Below, piece after piece: positions 31,205-39,344 of a stretch of DNA of 64,000 nucleotides (positions are counted from its first letter, which is position 1; every line of letters starts with the position of its first letter). Both the position numbers and the translations under genes were made by a program. The DNA lies in the NCBI RefSeq assembly GCF_900091595.1, contig NZ_FMCW01000015.1, forward strand, positions 1-64,000. The letters run 5' to 3'. Under the pieces are notes generated by a model. That model was given only the letters and a program-made list of their open reading frames with translations, was not told the origin of the DNA and made no database searches. This DNA comes from Micromonospora haikouensis (GTDB taxonomy: Bacteria > Actinomycetota > Actinomycetes > Mycobacteriales > Micromonosporaceae).

Positions 31205-31995
31205 GACTTCTCCTCGCTGAAGCAGGTCCGCACCGAGCCGAGCCCGGAGATCCGCGCCTCGTACGCCGCGCCGGGCGTCACCGGCGCCATCGGCCCGAGC
31301 GCCCCGGAGAGCACCACGTCACCGGCGCGCAGCGGGTCGCCGGCGCGGGCAAGGGTGCCGGCGAGCCAGCCGAGGGCGTGCAGCGGGTTGCCGAGGCACG
31401 CCGCGCCCGCGCCGACCGAGACGGGCTCCCCCGCGTGCTCCAGGACCATCCCGCACAGCCGCAGGTCGACGTCGGCGAGCCGGCGCGGCGCGGCACCGAG
31501 CACGAACAGCCCGCTGGAGGCGTTGTCGGCGACGGTGTCGACGATGGAGATGTCCCAGCCGGCGACCCGCGAGTCGACGATCTCGATAGCCGGCAGCACG
31601 TGGTCGACGGCCCGCAGCAGGTCGACGGTGGTGGGCCGCCCGACGGTGAGGTCCGCGCCGAGCACGAAGGCGATCTCCGCCTCCACGCGGGGCTGGAGCA
31701 GCCGCCCGATCGGCACCTCGTCGCCGTCGGCGACGGCCATCGCGTCGGTCAGCACGCCGAAGTCCGGCTCGTACACGCCGAAGCCGTCCTGCACGGCCCG
31801 GGAGGTCAGGCCGATCTTCGCGCCGACCCGGCGCTCGCCCCGGCCGTGCCAGGCCCGTGCCTGGCGCTGCTGCACGAGGTACGCCGACGCGACGTCCCCC
31901 TCGGGCAGCAGCCGGCCGCGCAGCGGCGGGCAGGGCTTGCCGCTGGACCGGGCCTCGGTCAGCTCCCGGGCGGCGGCTTCGATGTCGACGGTCAT
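31201..31995 (-). CDS. 2-Oxopent-4-enoate hydratase
   Basis: A 264-residue DmpE/MhpD-type hydratase. KIGLTSRAVQDGFGVYEPDF and PRVEAEIAFVLG are the family signatures and metal ligands. It adds water to 2-oxopent-4-enoate to give 4-hydroxy-2-oxovalerate. The aldolase and acetaldehyde dehydrogenase that normally follow are not in this window. It is translationally coupled (ATGA) both to the dehydrogenase upstream and to the decarboxylase downstream. Confidence 0.88.
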   Translation of the reverse strand: MTVDIEAAARELTEARSSGKPCPPLRGRLLPEGDVASAYLVQQRQARAWHGRGERRVGAKIGLTSRAVQDGFGVYEPDFGVLTDAMAVADGDEVPIGRLLQPRVEAEIAFVLGADLTVGRPTTVDLLRAVDHVLPAIEIVDSRVAGWDISIVDTVADNASSGLFVLGAAPRRLADVDLRLCGMVLEHAGEPVSVGAGAACLGNPLHALGWLAGTLARAGDPLRAGDVVLSGALGPMAPVTPGAAYEARISGLGSVRTCFSEEKS

Positions 31996-33500
31996 GTGAG
32001 GTCCACGCAGACGTTGGTGAGTTCGGAGTAGAAGTCGAGGGAGTGCACGCCGCCCTCGCGGCCGATGCCGGACGCCTTCACCCCGCCGAACGGGGTGCGC
32101 AGGTCCCGCAGGAACCAGGTGTTGACCCAGACGATGCCGGCGTCGAGGCGGGCCCCGGCCCGGTGCGCCCGGCCCACGTCCCGGGTCCACACGGTCGCGG
32201 CGAGGCCGTACTCGGTGCCGTTGGCCAGCGCGTACGCCTCCTCCTCGGTGTCGAACGGGGCGACGTGCACCACCGGGCCGAAGATCTCCTCGCGGTTGGT
32301 GCGGGCGTCGGGGCGCAGGCCGGTGAGCACGGTGGGCCGCACGTACGCCCCGCCGTCGCGGGCATCGCCGAAGGCGGGCGTGCCGCCGCCGGCCCGGAAC
32401 TCGGCCCCCTCGGCGCGGGCCAGGTCGTGATAGCCGAGCACCTTGTCCCGGTGCTGGTGGGAGATCAGCGGCATGTTGACGGTGGCCTCGTCGGCGGGCC
32501 ACCCGTACGCGAGTGCGTCGGCCGCCTTCGCCAGCCGCCCGACGAACTCGTCGAACACGGGCCGCTGCACGTAGATCCGCTCGGTGCACAGGCACACCTG
32601 GCCGCCGTTGGTGAAGCTGGACCGCACCGACCCGGCGACGGCGGCGTCGAGGTCGGCGTCGGCGAAGACCAGGCCGGCGTTCTTGCCGCCCAGCTCGAAC
32701 GAGACGGCCTTCACCCCATCGGCGGCGGCCCGCATGATCGCCCCGCCGGTGGCGGACTCGCCGGTGAAGGTGATCGCGTCGACGTCCGGGTGGTGGGTGA
32801 GGAACTCGCCGGCCGAGTCGGGGCCGAAGCCGTGCACCAGGTTGAACACCCCGTCGGGCACCCCGGCGGCGGCCAGCGCCTCGGCGAGCAGGGTCGCCGA
32901 GGCGGGGGTCTCCTCGCTGGGCTTGACCACCACGGCGTTGCCGCAGGCCAGGGCCGGGGCGACCTTCCAGGTGAGCAGCAGCAGCGGCAGGTTCCACGGG
33001 ACGATCACGGCGACGACGCCGACGGGCTTGCGCACGGCGTAGTTCAACGCCCGCCCGCCGGTCGGGGTGACGGTGGTGAACGACTCCGTCGGGGCGGTCG
33101 CCACGATCTCCGCGAACGCCCGGAAGTTGGCCGCGGCCCGGGGCACGTCCAGCGTGCGGGCCTGGCTGATGGACTTGCCGGTGTCGGCGACCTCGGCGGT
33201 GACCAGGTCGGCGAAGCGGCGTTCCAGCTCGTCGGCGACCCGGCGCAGCACCTCGGCGCGCTCCCGCTCCCCCGTCCGGCCCCACGGCCCGCGCAGCGCC
33301 GCCCGGGCGGCGGCCACCGCGTCGTCGACGGTGGACCGGTCGGCCTCGACCACCTCGAAGACCGGCTCGCCGGTGACGGGGCTGTGCTTGGTGAACCGCC
33401 GGCCCGCGTCGACGAACTCCCCGCCGACGAAGTGCCGCAGCAGCGGCGGCCCGCCGGCCGCCCGCCCGGCCATCAGGCCCGGATCCCAGGTCACGCTCAC
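31992..33500 (-). CDS. 2-Aminomuconate-6-semialdehyde dehydrogenase
   Basis: A 502-residue NAD-dependent aldehyde dehydrogenase. It shows VPWNLPLLLLTWK, the FTGESATGG cofactor loop, ELGGKN (general base Glu) and GGQVCLCTER (nucleophile Cys). The context defines the substrate as 2-aminomuconic or 2-hydroxymuconic semialdehyde. The GTG start overlaps the kmo stop (GTGA); a later ATG at MAGRAAGG is possible but would break the coupling pattern seen throughout the operon. Confidence 0.9.
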   Translation of the reverse strand: MSVTWDPGLMAGRAAGGPPLLRHFVGGEFVDAGRRFTKHSPVTGEPVFEVVEADRSTVDDAVAAARAALRGPWGRTGERERAEVLRRVADELERRFADLVTAEVADTGKSISQARTLDVPRAAANFRAFAEIVATAPTESFTTVTPTGGRALNYAVRKPVGVVAVIVPWNLPLLLLTWKVAPALACGNAVVVKPSEETPASATLLAEALAAAGVPDGVFNLVHGFGPDSAGEFLTHHPDVDAITFTGESATGGAIMRAAADGVKAVSFELGGKNAGLVFADADLDAAVAGSVRSSFTNGGQVCLCTERIYVQRPVFDEFVGRLAKAADALAYGWPADEATVNMPLISHQHRDKVLGYHDLARAEGAEFRAGGGTPAFGDARDGGAYVRPTVLTGLRPDARTNREEIFGPVVHVAPFDTEEEAYALANGTEYGLAATVWTRDVGRAHRAGARLDAGIVWVNTWFLRDLRTPFGGVKASGIGREGGVHSLDFYSELTNVCVDLT

Positions 33501-34843
33501 CGCCGCCGTCCCCGGGTCCACGCCGCGCCGACCGCGCCGACCGCGCCGGCCAGCAGCGCCGCCGTGCCGGCGGCCACCGCCCCGAGCGCCGCCTGCTGGC
33601 GGCGCACCCGCCGCCGCACCCGCGCGTACGGGGTGGTGGAGAAGGACACCAGCTCGTACTGGGAGACGTACCGCCCGGGCAGGGCCCGCTCCAGCGCGTG
33701 GTCGAGGCGGCGGCGGGCCTGGAAGACCGGGGAGGCCACCTTGTCGCGCATCTCCACGAAGTTGGCCAGCGCCATCCGGGCGATCGCCTCGGCGTCGCCC
33801 TGCCGCCGCGCCTGGAACAGCGGCAGCGCCGCCGCCCAGTCGTCGGCGCACTCGTCGAGGCAGTGGTCCAGCGCCACCACGTCCTCGAACGCGCAGTTCG
33901 CGCCCTGGCCGTAGAACGGGACGATGGCGTGCGCGGCGTCGCCGAGCAGCCCGACCCGCCCGCCCGCCTGCCACGGGGTGCAGCGGACGGTGCCGAGCAC
34001 CCCGACCGGGTTGTGCTGGTAGTCGTCGACCAGGTTGGGGGCCAGCGGCAGCAGGTCCGGGTAGTGGGTGGCGAAGTGCCGTTCGATCGCCGCCGGGCTG
34101 GTCAGCGAGGCGAAGCTCGCCGTGCCGTGGGTGGGCCAGAACAGCGTGCAGGTGAACGAGCGGTCGGGGTTGGGCAGGGCGATCATCATCGACGTGCCGC
34201 GCGGCCAGATGTGCAGGGCCGCCGGGTCGAGGGCGAACTCCCCGCCGACCGGCGGGACGGTCAGCTCCTTGTAGCCGTAGTCGAGGAAGTCGAGGCTCTC
34301 CTGGAGCACCCCGTACGCGAGGAGTTGCCCGCGCACGGCGGAGCCGGCCCCGTCGGCGCCGAGGACGACCGGCGCGGCGGCCGTGGTCTTGCCCTGCGGG
34401 GTCTCGAAGGTCATCTCGCTGGTGGCCGGGTCGAGGCCGACGAGCCGGTGGTCGAACGCGACCCGCACCCCGGGCAGCGCGGTGGCGGCGGTGAGCAGGG
34501 CGTTGTTGAGCGCGCCCCGGCTGATCGAGTTGATCGCCCGGTCCCCGGTGGCGCTGTACGACTGGAACGTCGGCTCACCGACCACGGGGTGGATCATGCG
34601 CCCGCGCATCGGCAGCGCGTCGGCCAGCACCTGCTCGGCCAGGCCGATGCGGCGCAGCGCGTCGAGCCCCCGCTCGGACAGCGCCAGGTTGATCGAGCGG
34701 CCCCGCTCGACGCGGCCGGTGCGCGGGTCCGGCCGCCGCTCGTAGAGGGCCACCCGGTAGCCGCGCCGGGCCAGGAAGCAGGCCAGCAGGCAGCCGGCCA
34801 GCCCGGCCCCGACGACGGCGATCTCCTCGCGTTCGGGGTTCAT
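33497..34843 (-). CDS. kmo: Kynurenine 3-monooxygenase with C-terminal hydrophobic segment
   Basis: A 448-residue flavin hydroxylase. It has the FAD motif VVGAGLAGCLLACFLARRG near residue 10, the RSINLALSERG segment typical of KMO, and GLLGDAAHAIVPFYGQGANC. It hydroxylates kynurenine with NADPH and oxygen. The last 35 residues are Arg-rich then hydrophobic (about 418-441) and end in RGRRR, suggesting a C-terminal membrane anchor as in the mitochondrial enzyme. ATGA overlap with kynU. Confidence 0.93.
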   Translation of the reverse strand: MNPEREEIAVVGAGLAGCLLACFLARRGYRVALYERRPDPRTGRVERGRSINLALSERGLDALRRIGLAEQVLADALPMRGRMIHPVVGEPTFQSYSATGDRAINSISRGALNNALLTAATALPGVRVAFDHRLVGLDPATSEMTFETPQGKTTAAAPVVLGADGAGSAVRGQLLAYGVLQESLDFLDYGYKELTVPPVGGEFALDPAALHIWPRGTSMMIALPNPDRSFTCTLFWPTHGTASFASLTSPAAIERHFATHYPDLLPLAPNLVDDYQHNPVGVLGTVRCTPWQAGGRVGLLGDAAHAIVPFYGQGANCAFEDVVALDHCLDECADDWAAALPLFQARRQGDAEAIARMALANFVEMRDKVASPVFQARRRLDHALERALPGRYVSQYELVSFSTTPYARVRRRVRRQQAALGAVAAGTAALLAGAVGAVGAAWTRGRRR

Positions 34844-36120
34844 GGGGTCACCTCCGCGACCGTCGCGGCCAGCGCGTCGGCGACCCGCCAGCAGTCGTGG
34901 TACGTCGAGTAGAGCGGCACCGGGGCGAACCGGACGACGTCCGGCTCCCGGGCGTCGGCGACCACCCCGTGCTCGTGGCGCAGCCGCTTGGTCAGCTCCC
35001 CGGCGCTGCCCGCGCCGATGCGCACGGAGAGCTGGCAGCCCCGGCGGGCCGGGTCGCGGGGGGTGACCACGGTCAGCGGCCGGTCGGCGGTGACCTCGTC
35101 GAGCAGCCGCTCCAGGTAGCCGGTGAGCCGCAGGCTGCGTTCCCGCAGCGCCGGCATGCCGATCGAGTCGAACAGCTCCAGCGAGGTGCGCACCGGGCCC
35201 ATGGCGAGGATCGGCGGGTTGGACACCTGCCACGCCTCCACGGTGGCCGGCGGCCGGGACGTCGGGGTCATCTCGAACCGGGTGGCAGCGTCGGTGCTCC
35301 ACCAGCCCTCGAAGCGGGGCAGGTCGGCCCGGCCGAGGTGCCGCTCGTGGACGAAGACGCCGGCCAGCGCCCCCGGGCCGGAGTTGAGGTACTTGTAGGA
35401 GCACCAGGCGGCGAAGTCGACGCCCCAGTCGTGCAGCGCGAGCGGCACGTTGCCGGCGGCGTGCGCCAGGTCCCAGCCGACGACCGCACCGGCGGCCCGG
35501 CCGGCGGCGGTGATCGCCGGGATGTCCAGCAGCTCGCCGGTGAGGTAGTTGACCCCGCCGAGCAGCACCAGCGCGATCGTGTCGCCCTCGGCGGCGAGCA
35601 GGTCGGTCACGTCGGCGGTGCGCAGGGCGTCCTCGCCGGGGCGGGGGCGCAGCCGCAGCACGGTGGCGTCGGGGTCGAGGCCGTGGAAGCGGGCCTGGCT
35701 GCGCACCGCGTAGCTGTCCGACGGGAAGGCGGCGTCCTCGATGACGATGCGGGTGCGCCGCCCGGCCGGCCGGTAGAAGCTGACCATCAGCAGGTGCAGG
35801 TCGACGGTGAGGGAGTTCATCACCACGGCCTCGGTGGGCCGCGCGCCGACCAGTCGCGCGACGGGCCCGGTCAACAGCTCGTGGTACGGCAGCCAGGGCC
35901 GCTGCCCCTCCAGGTGCCCCTCGACGCCGAGGCGGCCCCACGCGTCCAGGTCTGCCAGCAGCTCGGCGCGGGTGGCCCGGGGTTGCAGGCCGAGCGAGTT
36001 GCCGGCCAGGTACGCGGCCTCCGGGTAGCGCCCGCCGTCGGCCGGCGGCACGTGGAACAGGTGCCGGTGCCCGGGGTCGGCCTTGTCGAGGCGGTGCGCC
36101 TCGCTCTCCGCGACGGTCAT
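34840..36120 (-). CDS. kynU: Kynureninase
   Basis: A 426-residue PLP enzyme that cleaves 3-hydroxykynurenine to 3-hydroxyanthranilate and alanine. It shows YLAGNSLGLQP at the N-terminus, VGWDLAHAAGN (PLP-binding Asp) and WCSYKYLNSGPG with the Schiff-base lysine. ATG start 14 bases after the kynA stop, with GGGGAGGA in the gap. Confidence 0.95.
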   Translation of the reverse strand: MTVAESEAHRLDKADPGHRHLFHVPPADGGRYPEAAYLAGNSLGLQPRATRAELLADLDAWGRLGVEGHLEGQRPWLPYHELLTGPVARLVGARPTEAVVMNSLTVDLHLLMVSFYRPAGRRTRIVIEDAAFPSDSYAVRSQARFHGLDPDATVLRLRPRPGEDALRTADVTDLLAAEGDTIALVLLGGVNYLTGELLDIPAITAAGRAAGAVVGWDLAHAAGNVPLALHDWGVDFAAWCSYKYLNSGPGALAGVFVHERHLGRADLPRFEGWWSTDAATRFEMTPTSRPPATVEAWQVSNPPILAMGPVRTSLELFDSIGMPALRERSLRLTGYLERLLDEVTADRPLTVVTPRDPARRGCQLSVRIGAGSAGELTKRLRHEHGVVADAREPDVVRFAPVPLYSTYHDCWRVADALAATVAEVTP

Positions 36121-36134
36121 CGTGTCCTCCCCGC

Positions 36135-37097
36135 TCACATCGCCGTCCGGGCCGACCACAGCTCGGGGAAGACCACCCGGGCCATGCTGCGCTGCAACCA
36201 GGCCAGGCCGGCGGAGCCGCCGCTGCCGACCTTCGCGCCCATGGTGCGCTGGACCGCCTTGACGTGGTTCCACCGCCAGTCGCCGAACTGCTCGGCCACC
36301 TCGGCCAGCGCCTCGCCGAGCAGCCGCAGCTCGTCGCCCGCCCCGCCCGCGCCGGCTTCCTCGCCGGTTGTCTCCCCGTCGCCGGCTTCCTCGCCGCCGG
36401 CTCCCTCGCCGTCGTAGATCGCCACCCAGGCGGCCTCCACCGCCGGGTGCGGCCGGTGCTCCTCGGCGACGTCGCGCCCCAGCACCTCGGCCGGCACGGC
36501 GAAGCCGCGCCGGGCCAGCAGGGCCACCACGTCGTCCCACAGGCTCGGGGCGGCCAGCGTGGCGCGCAGCTCGGCGTGCACCTCGGCCTGCCGGCGGAAC
36601 GGCCGGATCAGGGCCGCGTCGCGCAGGCCGAGCGTGAACTCCAGGTGCCGGTACATCGCCGACTGGAAGCCGGAGCCCTCGCCGAGCAGGTTGCGGAACC
36701 GGTTGAAGTCGGCCGGGGTCATCCAGCGCAGCCCCTTCCAGGCCGCGTTGAGCCCCTCCAGGTGCAACGCCGCGCGGCGCAGCGGGGCCAGGGCGGCGCG
36801 CACCCGGTCGGCGCGCAGGCAGCGCTGGGCCTCGCGCAGCTCGTGGCGGGTCAGCCCGAAGTACAGCTCCATGATCTGGCTGACCATCAGGAAGGACATC
36901 TCGCCCGGGTCGTCGCTCAGCGGCTGCTGCAACCGGTGCAGGGTGCTGGCGTGCACGTACGCGTCGTAGGGCACCCGGTCGGCGAAGTCCAGGGTCGGTT
37001 CGCCGCCGTTGCGGGCCGCCCGGGCCGCCCGCTGCCGCGGGGTCGCCGGACGGACCACCGTGGCCGGTGCGGGCACCCGCAGGTCCGTCTGCTCCAC
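36135..37097 (-). CDS. kynA: Tryptophan 2,3-dioxygenase
   Basis: A 320-residue haem dioxygenase, first gene of the operon, converting tryptophan to N-formylkynurenine. The haem-ligand region WNHVKAVQRTMG and the substrate loop GSGGSAGLAWL are present. In the segment usually reading HQxxELWF this protein has SQIMELYF, so the distal His is Ser, as in indoleamine dioxygenase. A Gly/Glu-rich low-complexity insert (about 225-250) precedes the haem helix. The GTG at 37097 (VEQTDLRVP) is chosen because GGAGGA sits eight bases upstream; an ATG at 37130 is the alternative. Confidence 0.9.
   Translation of the reverse strand: MEQTDLRVPAPATVVRPATPRQRAARAARNGGEPTLDFADRVPYDAYVHASTLHRLQQPLSDDPGEMSFLMVSQIMELYFGLTRHELREAQRCLRADRVRAALAPLRRAALHLEGLNAAWKGLRWMTPADFNRFRNLLGEGSGFQSAMYRHLEFTLGLRDAALIRPFRRQAEVHAELRATLAAPSLWDDVVALLARRGFAVPAEVLGRDVAEEHRPHPAVEAAWVAIYDGEGAGGEEAGDGETTGEEAGAGGAGDELRLLGEALAEVAEQFGDWRWNHVKAVQRTMGAKVGSGGSAGLAWLQRSMARVVFPELWSARTAM
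36345..36418. repeat. Short tandem repeats inside kynA
   Basis: Imperfect copies of a 15-base unit, GCCGGCTTCCTCGCC on the plus strand, follow each other and encode a Gly/Glu/Ala-rich loop (GEEAGDGETTGEEAG). Length variation between strains is likely. Confidence 0.7.
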
Positions 37098-37242
37098 CTG
37101 TCGTCTCCTCCATGAGCCGGGTAGCGTCATGGTGCCCCGGTCGACCGGCCGAACGGAATGCCGATTCGACGGCGCTGCCGCCCTTCGACCTGCGAAGCCA
37201 AAGCCGAAACCCCCATCCACCTTTCGGAGAGGAAGGTCAGGC

Positions 37243-37677
37243 GTGGACGACATGGACTGGGCGCTGCTGCGGGAACTCCAGGCCGACGCCCGGCTCTCGT
37301 ACAGCGAGCTGTCCCGGCGGGTGCACCTGTCGCCGCCGGCCGTGGCCGGACGGGTCCGCCGGCTGGAGGAGTCGGGGGTGATCACCGGCTACCACGCCCA
37401 CGTCGACCTGGCCCGCGCCGGCCGCACGGTGGTCGCCCTGATCCGGATGTCCTGCTACGGGTCGCGGTGCATCCTCAACGACCCGGACGTGCCGGGTTGG
37501 CCGGAGATCATGGAGATCCACCGGATCACCGGCGACGCGTGCAGCGTGCTGCGGGTGGCGGCCGGCTCGATCGGGGACTTCGAGCGGGTGATCGACCGGC
37601 TCGCCCCGTACGGCCAGCCGTCGAGCACGATGGTCCTCTCCACCCCCCTGGCCTGGCACCCCGTCACCCGCCTGTAA
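37243..37677 (+). CDS. Lrp/AsnC-family regulator of the tryptophan operon
   Basis: A 144-residue regulator: an N-terminal HTH (LSYSELSRRVHLSPPAVAGRV) and a C-terminal RAM-type ligand/oligomerisation domain with YHAHVDL and ITGDACSVLRV. It is divergent from kynA with a 145-bp gap, so it most likely senses tryptophan or kynurenine and activates the operon, like KynR of pseudomonads. The GTG start follows AGGAAGG; ATG at 37252 is possible. Its TAA stop is the first triplet of repeat copy C. Confidence 0.9.
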   Translation: MDDMDWALLRELQADARLSYSELSRRVHLSPPAVAGRVRRLEESGVITGYHAHVDLARAGRTVVALIRMSCYGSRCILNDPDVPGWPEIMEIHRITGDACSVLRVAAGSIGDFERVIDRLAPYGQPSSTMVLSTPLAWHPVTRL

Positions 37678-37730
37678 GGAAGGGCACCTTGTTAATGCTT
37701 TCTGTATAGGAAGGGCCCCCTCCTAACACC
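37675..37730 (+). repeat. Dispersed palindromic repeat, copy C
   Basis: Begins TAAGGAAGGGCACCTTGTTA, then TGCTTTCTGTATAG, and a second arm GAAGGGCCCCCTCCTAACAC. It shares both ends and the central TCTGTA(T/G)AG block with copy E. It supplies the stop codon of the Lrp-type regulator. Confidence 0.85.
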
Positions 37731-37871
37731 TGCCGACCCGCCGCGCGGACCCGTGGCGGCATCCCGGCGCGAGCGCCCCTGGGCGCGGGGTTTGCCCCCG
37801 GGCCAAAGGGAATGCAGGGCGGACTTGTCCCGGGGAGGATTCCGGTGCCCGTGCACCGGGAGGGGGGAACA

Positions 37872-38414
37872 ATGCGGGGACTTACCGCGTCACAACGCGC
37901 CCATCCGGCCATGCGGGCCATGCGGGCCGTGCTGACCGTACTCGGCCTGATCGGGGCGTTCGTCCTGTTCGCCGGCGCGCCGGCCCGGGCCGGGGAGAAC
38001 ACCTTCATCGAGGTCACCCCGAACAGCGCCCAGGCCGGCACCCGGGTCGACATCCGGGCGAGCTGCGACAACGACAACAACCGCCAGGCCGACGTGCAGT
38101 CCGACGCGTTCGGGCGGGTCGTGCTCCGGCCGAACAACGGCTTCCTGACCGGGGCGGTCACCATCCCCGGCAACAAGCAGGCCGGCGACTACTCCGTCGA
38201 GCTGCGCTGCGCCAACGGTGGCACCGCGACGACCACCCTCACCGTGCTGAACATGACGCAGCCGAGCAAGGGCCCGAACACCGGTGCCGGCGGCACGGCC
38301 GGCGAGGGCCGGGGCACGGGCTCGCTGCTGCTGGTCGGCGGCCTGGTGGCGGCGGCCGTCGCGGCCGGGTTCGGCGCGTTCGGCTCCCGCCGGCAGACCG
38401 GGACGCGGTCCTGA
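37872..38414 (+). CDS. Secreted cell-wall protein with C-terminal sorting-like signal
   Basis: A 180-residue exported protein. The N-terminus is a long signal peptide (to about residue 41, ending APARA). A small beta-rich domain with two Cys (RASCDN and ELRCAN) follows, then a Gly-rich stretch with GPNTGAGG, a hydrophobic helix (GSLLLVGGLVAAAVAAGF) and a basic tail (GSRRQTGTRS). This resembles a sortase substrate with a non-canonical xPNTG motif. The sortase gene starts 12 bases downstream, so they are a likely enzyme-substrate pair. ATG with GGGAGG upstream. Confidence 0.85.
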   Translation: MRGLTASQRAHPAMRAMRAVLTVLGLIGAFVLFAGAPARAGENTFIEVTPNSAQAGTRVDIRASCDNDNNRQADVQSDAFGRVVLRPNNGFLTGAVTIPGNKQAGDYSVELRCANGGTATTTLTVLNMTQPSKGPNTGAGGTAGEGRGTGSLLLVGGLVAAAVAAGFGAFGSRRQTGTRS

Positions 38415-38426
38415 CCGGGATTCGTC

Positions 38427-39314
38427 ATGGCCCGACGTACCCGCGCCGACGCCACGGCCCGACGCGAGCGCGACCGGCGGGACCGCGCCCGGCGGACGCG
38501 GCGCAGGCCGGTCCGGGCGGCGGCCCGGCTCGTGGCCCGGGGCTGCGGCCGGTTCGCCCGGGTGGCCCGGCAGGCGTTCTCCGCCAGCGTCACCACCGTG
38601 GGGCCGCCCGGCCACGCCGTGACACCCGGCCGCGCCGGGCCCGTCGGCGCGGCGGACCCCTCCGGTACGGCCGCCCGCCGGTGGCAACGGGCCGTCCGCC
38701 GGGGCCCCGGGTTCCCGGTGCTGTTCGTCGCCGCCCTGATGGTGTTGATCGTGGCGATGCTCGGCGTCGAACAGGTGACGGGGCACAGCCTCCTGCCGGA
38801 CCGCTTCATCGCCGGGCTGCGGCCCCCGCCGAAGAAGTTCCCGGTGCTGCCGGCCAGCCGGCCGGTGGGCATCGCGAGTGCGCCGATCGGCCTCGACGCC
38901 CCGGTGCACGACGTGGGCATCGCCGCGGACGGCAGCATCGGGGTGCCCGACGCCGACCGCGCCCAGGAGGCCGGCTGGTACGACCAGGGCCCGACCCCCG
39001 GCCAGTACGGCCCGGCCGTGATCGTCGGCCACGTCGACACCCGCACCGGGCCGGCGGTCTTCCACGAGCTGAAGGAGCTGCGTTCCGGCGACCGGGTCGA
39101 GGTGCGCCGGGCCGACCGCTCCGTGGCCATCTTCGAGGTCGACGAGGTGCGGCGCTACGCCAAGGCCCGGCTGCCGGTGGACGAGGTCTACGGCGACTTC
39201 AGTCGGCCGGGGCTGCGCCTGATCACCTGCGGCGGCGCGTGGGTCGGCGGCGAGACAGGGTACGCCGACAACGTGGTGGTGTACGCGTCCCTGGTGAAGG
39301 CGCGCACCACCTGA
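38427..39314 (+). CDS. Class F sortase
   Basis: A 295-residue transpeptidase. The N-terminal 95 residues are Arg-rich and cytoplasmic, one helix follows (about 97-118), then the sortase barrel with VIVGHVDTR (His about 202) and LITCGGAW (Cys about 269). The GYADNVVVYA end carries no obvious catalytic Arg in the usual place, so the oxyanion residue should be checked. Class F sortases are the actinobacterial stand-alone type. It is co-transcribed with its probable substrate. Confidence 0.9.
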   Translation: MARRTRADATARRERDRRDRARRTRRRPVRAAARLVARGCGRFARVARQAFSASVTTVGPPGHAVTPGRAGPVGAADPSGTAARRWQRAVRRGPGFPVLFVAALMVLIVAMLGVEQVTGHSLLPDRFIAGLRPPPKKFPVLPASRPVGIASAPIGLDAPVHDVGIAADGSIGVPDADRAQEAGWYDQGPTPGQYGPAVIVGHVDTRTGPAVFHELKELRSGDRVEVRRADRSVAIFEVDEVRRYAKARLPVDEVYGDFSRPGLRLITCGGAWVGGETGYADNVVVYASLVKARTT

Positions 39315-39344
39315 CGCGCACCGCGCCGGCGGAGGACACGCGGC

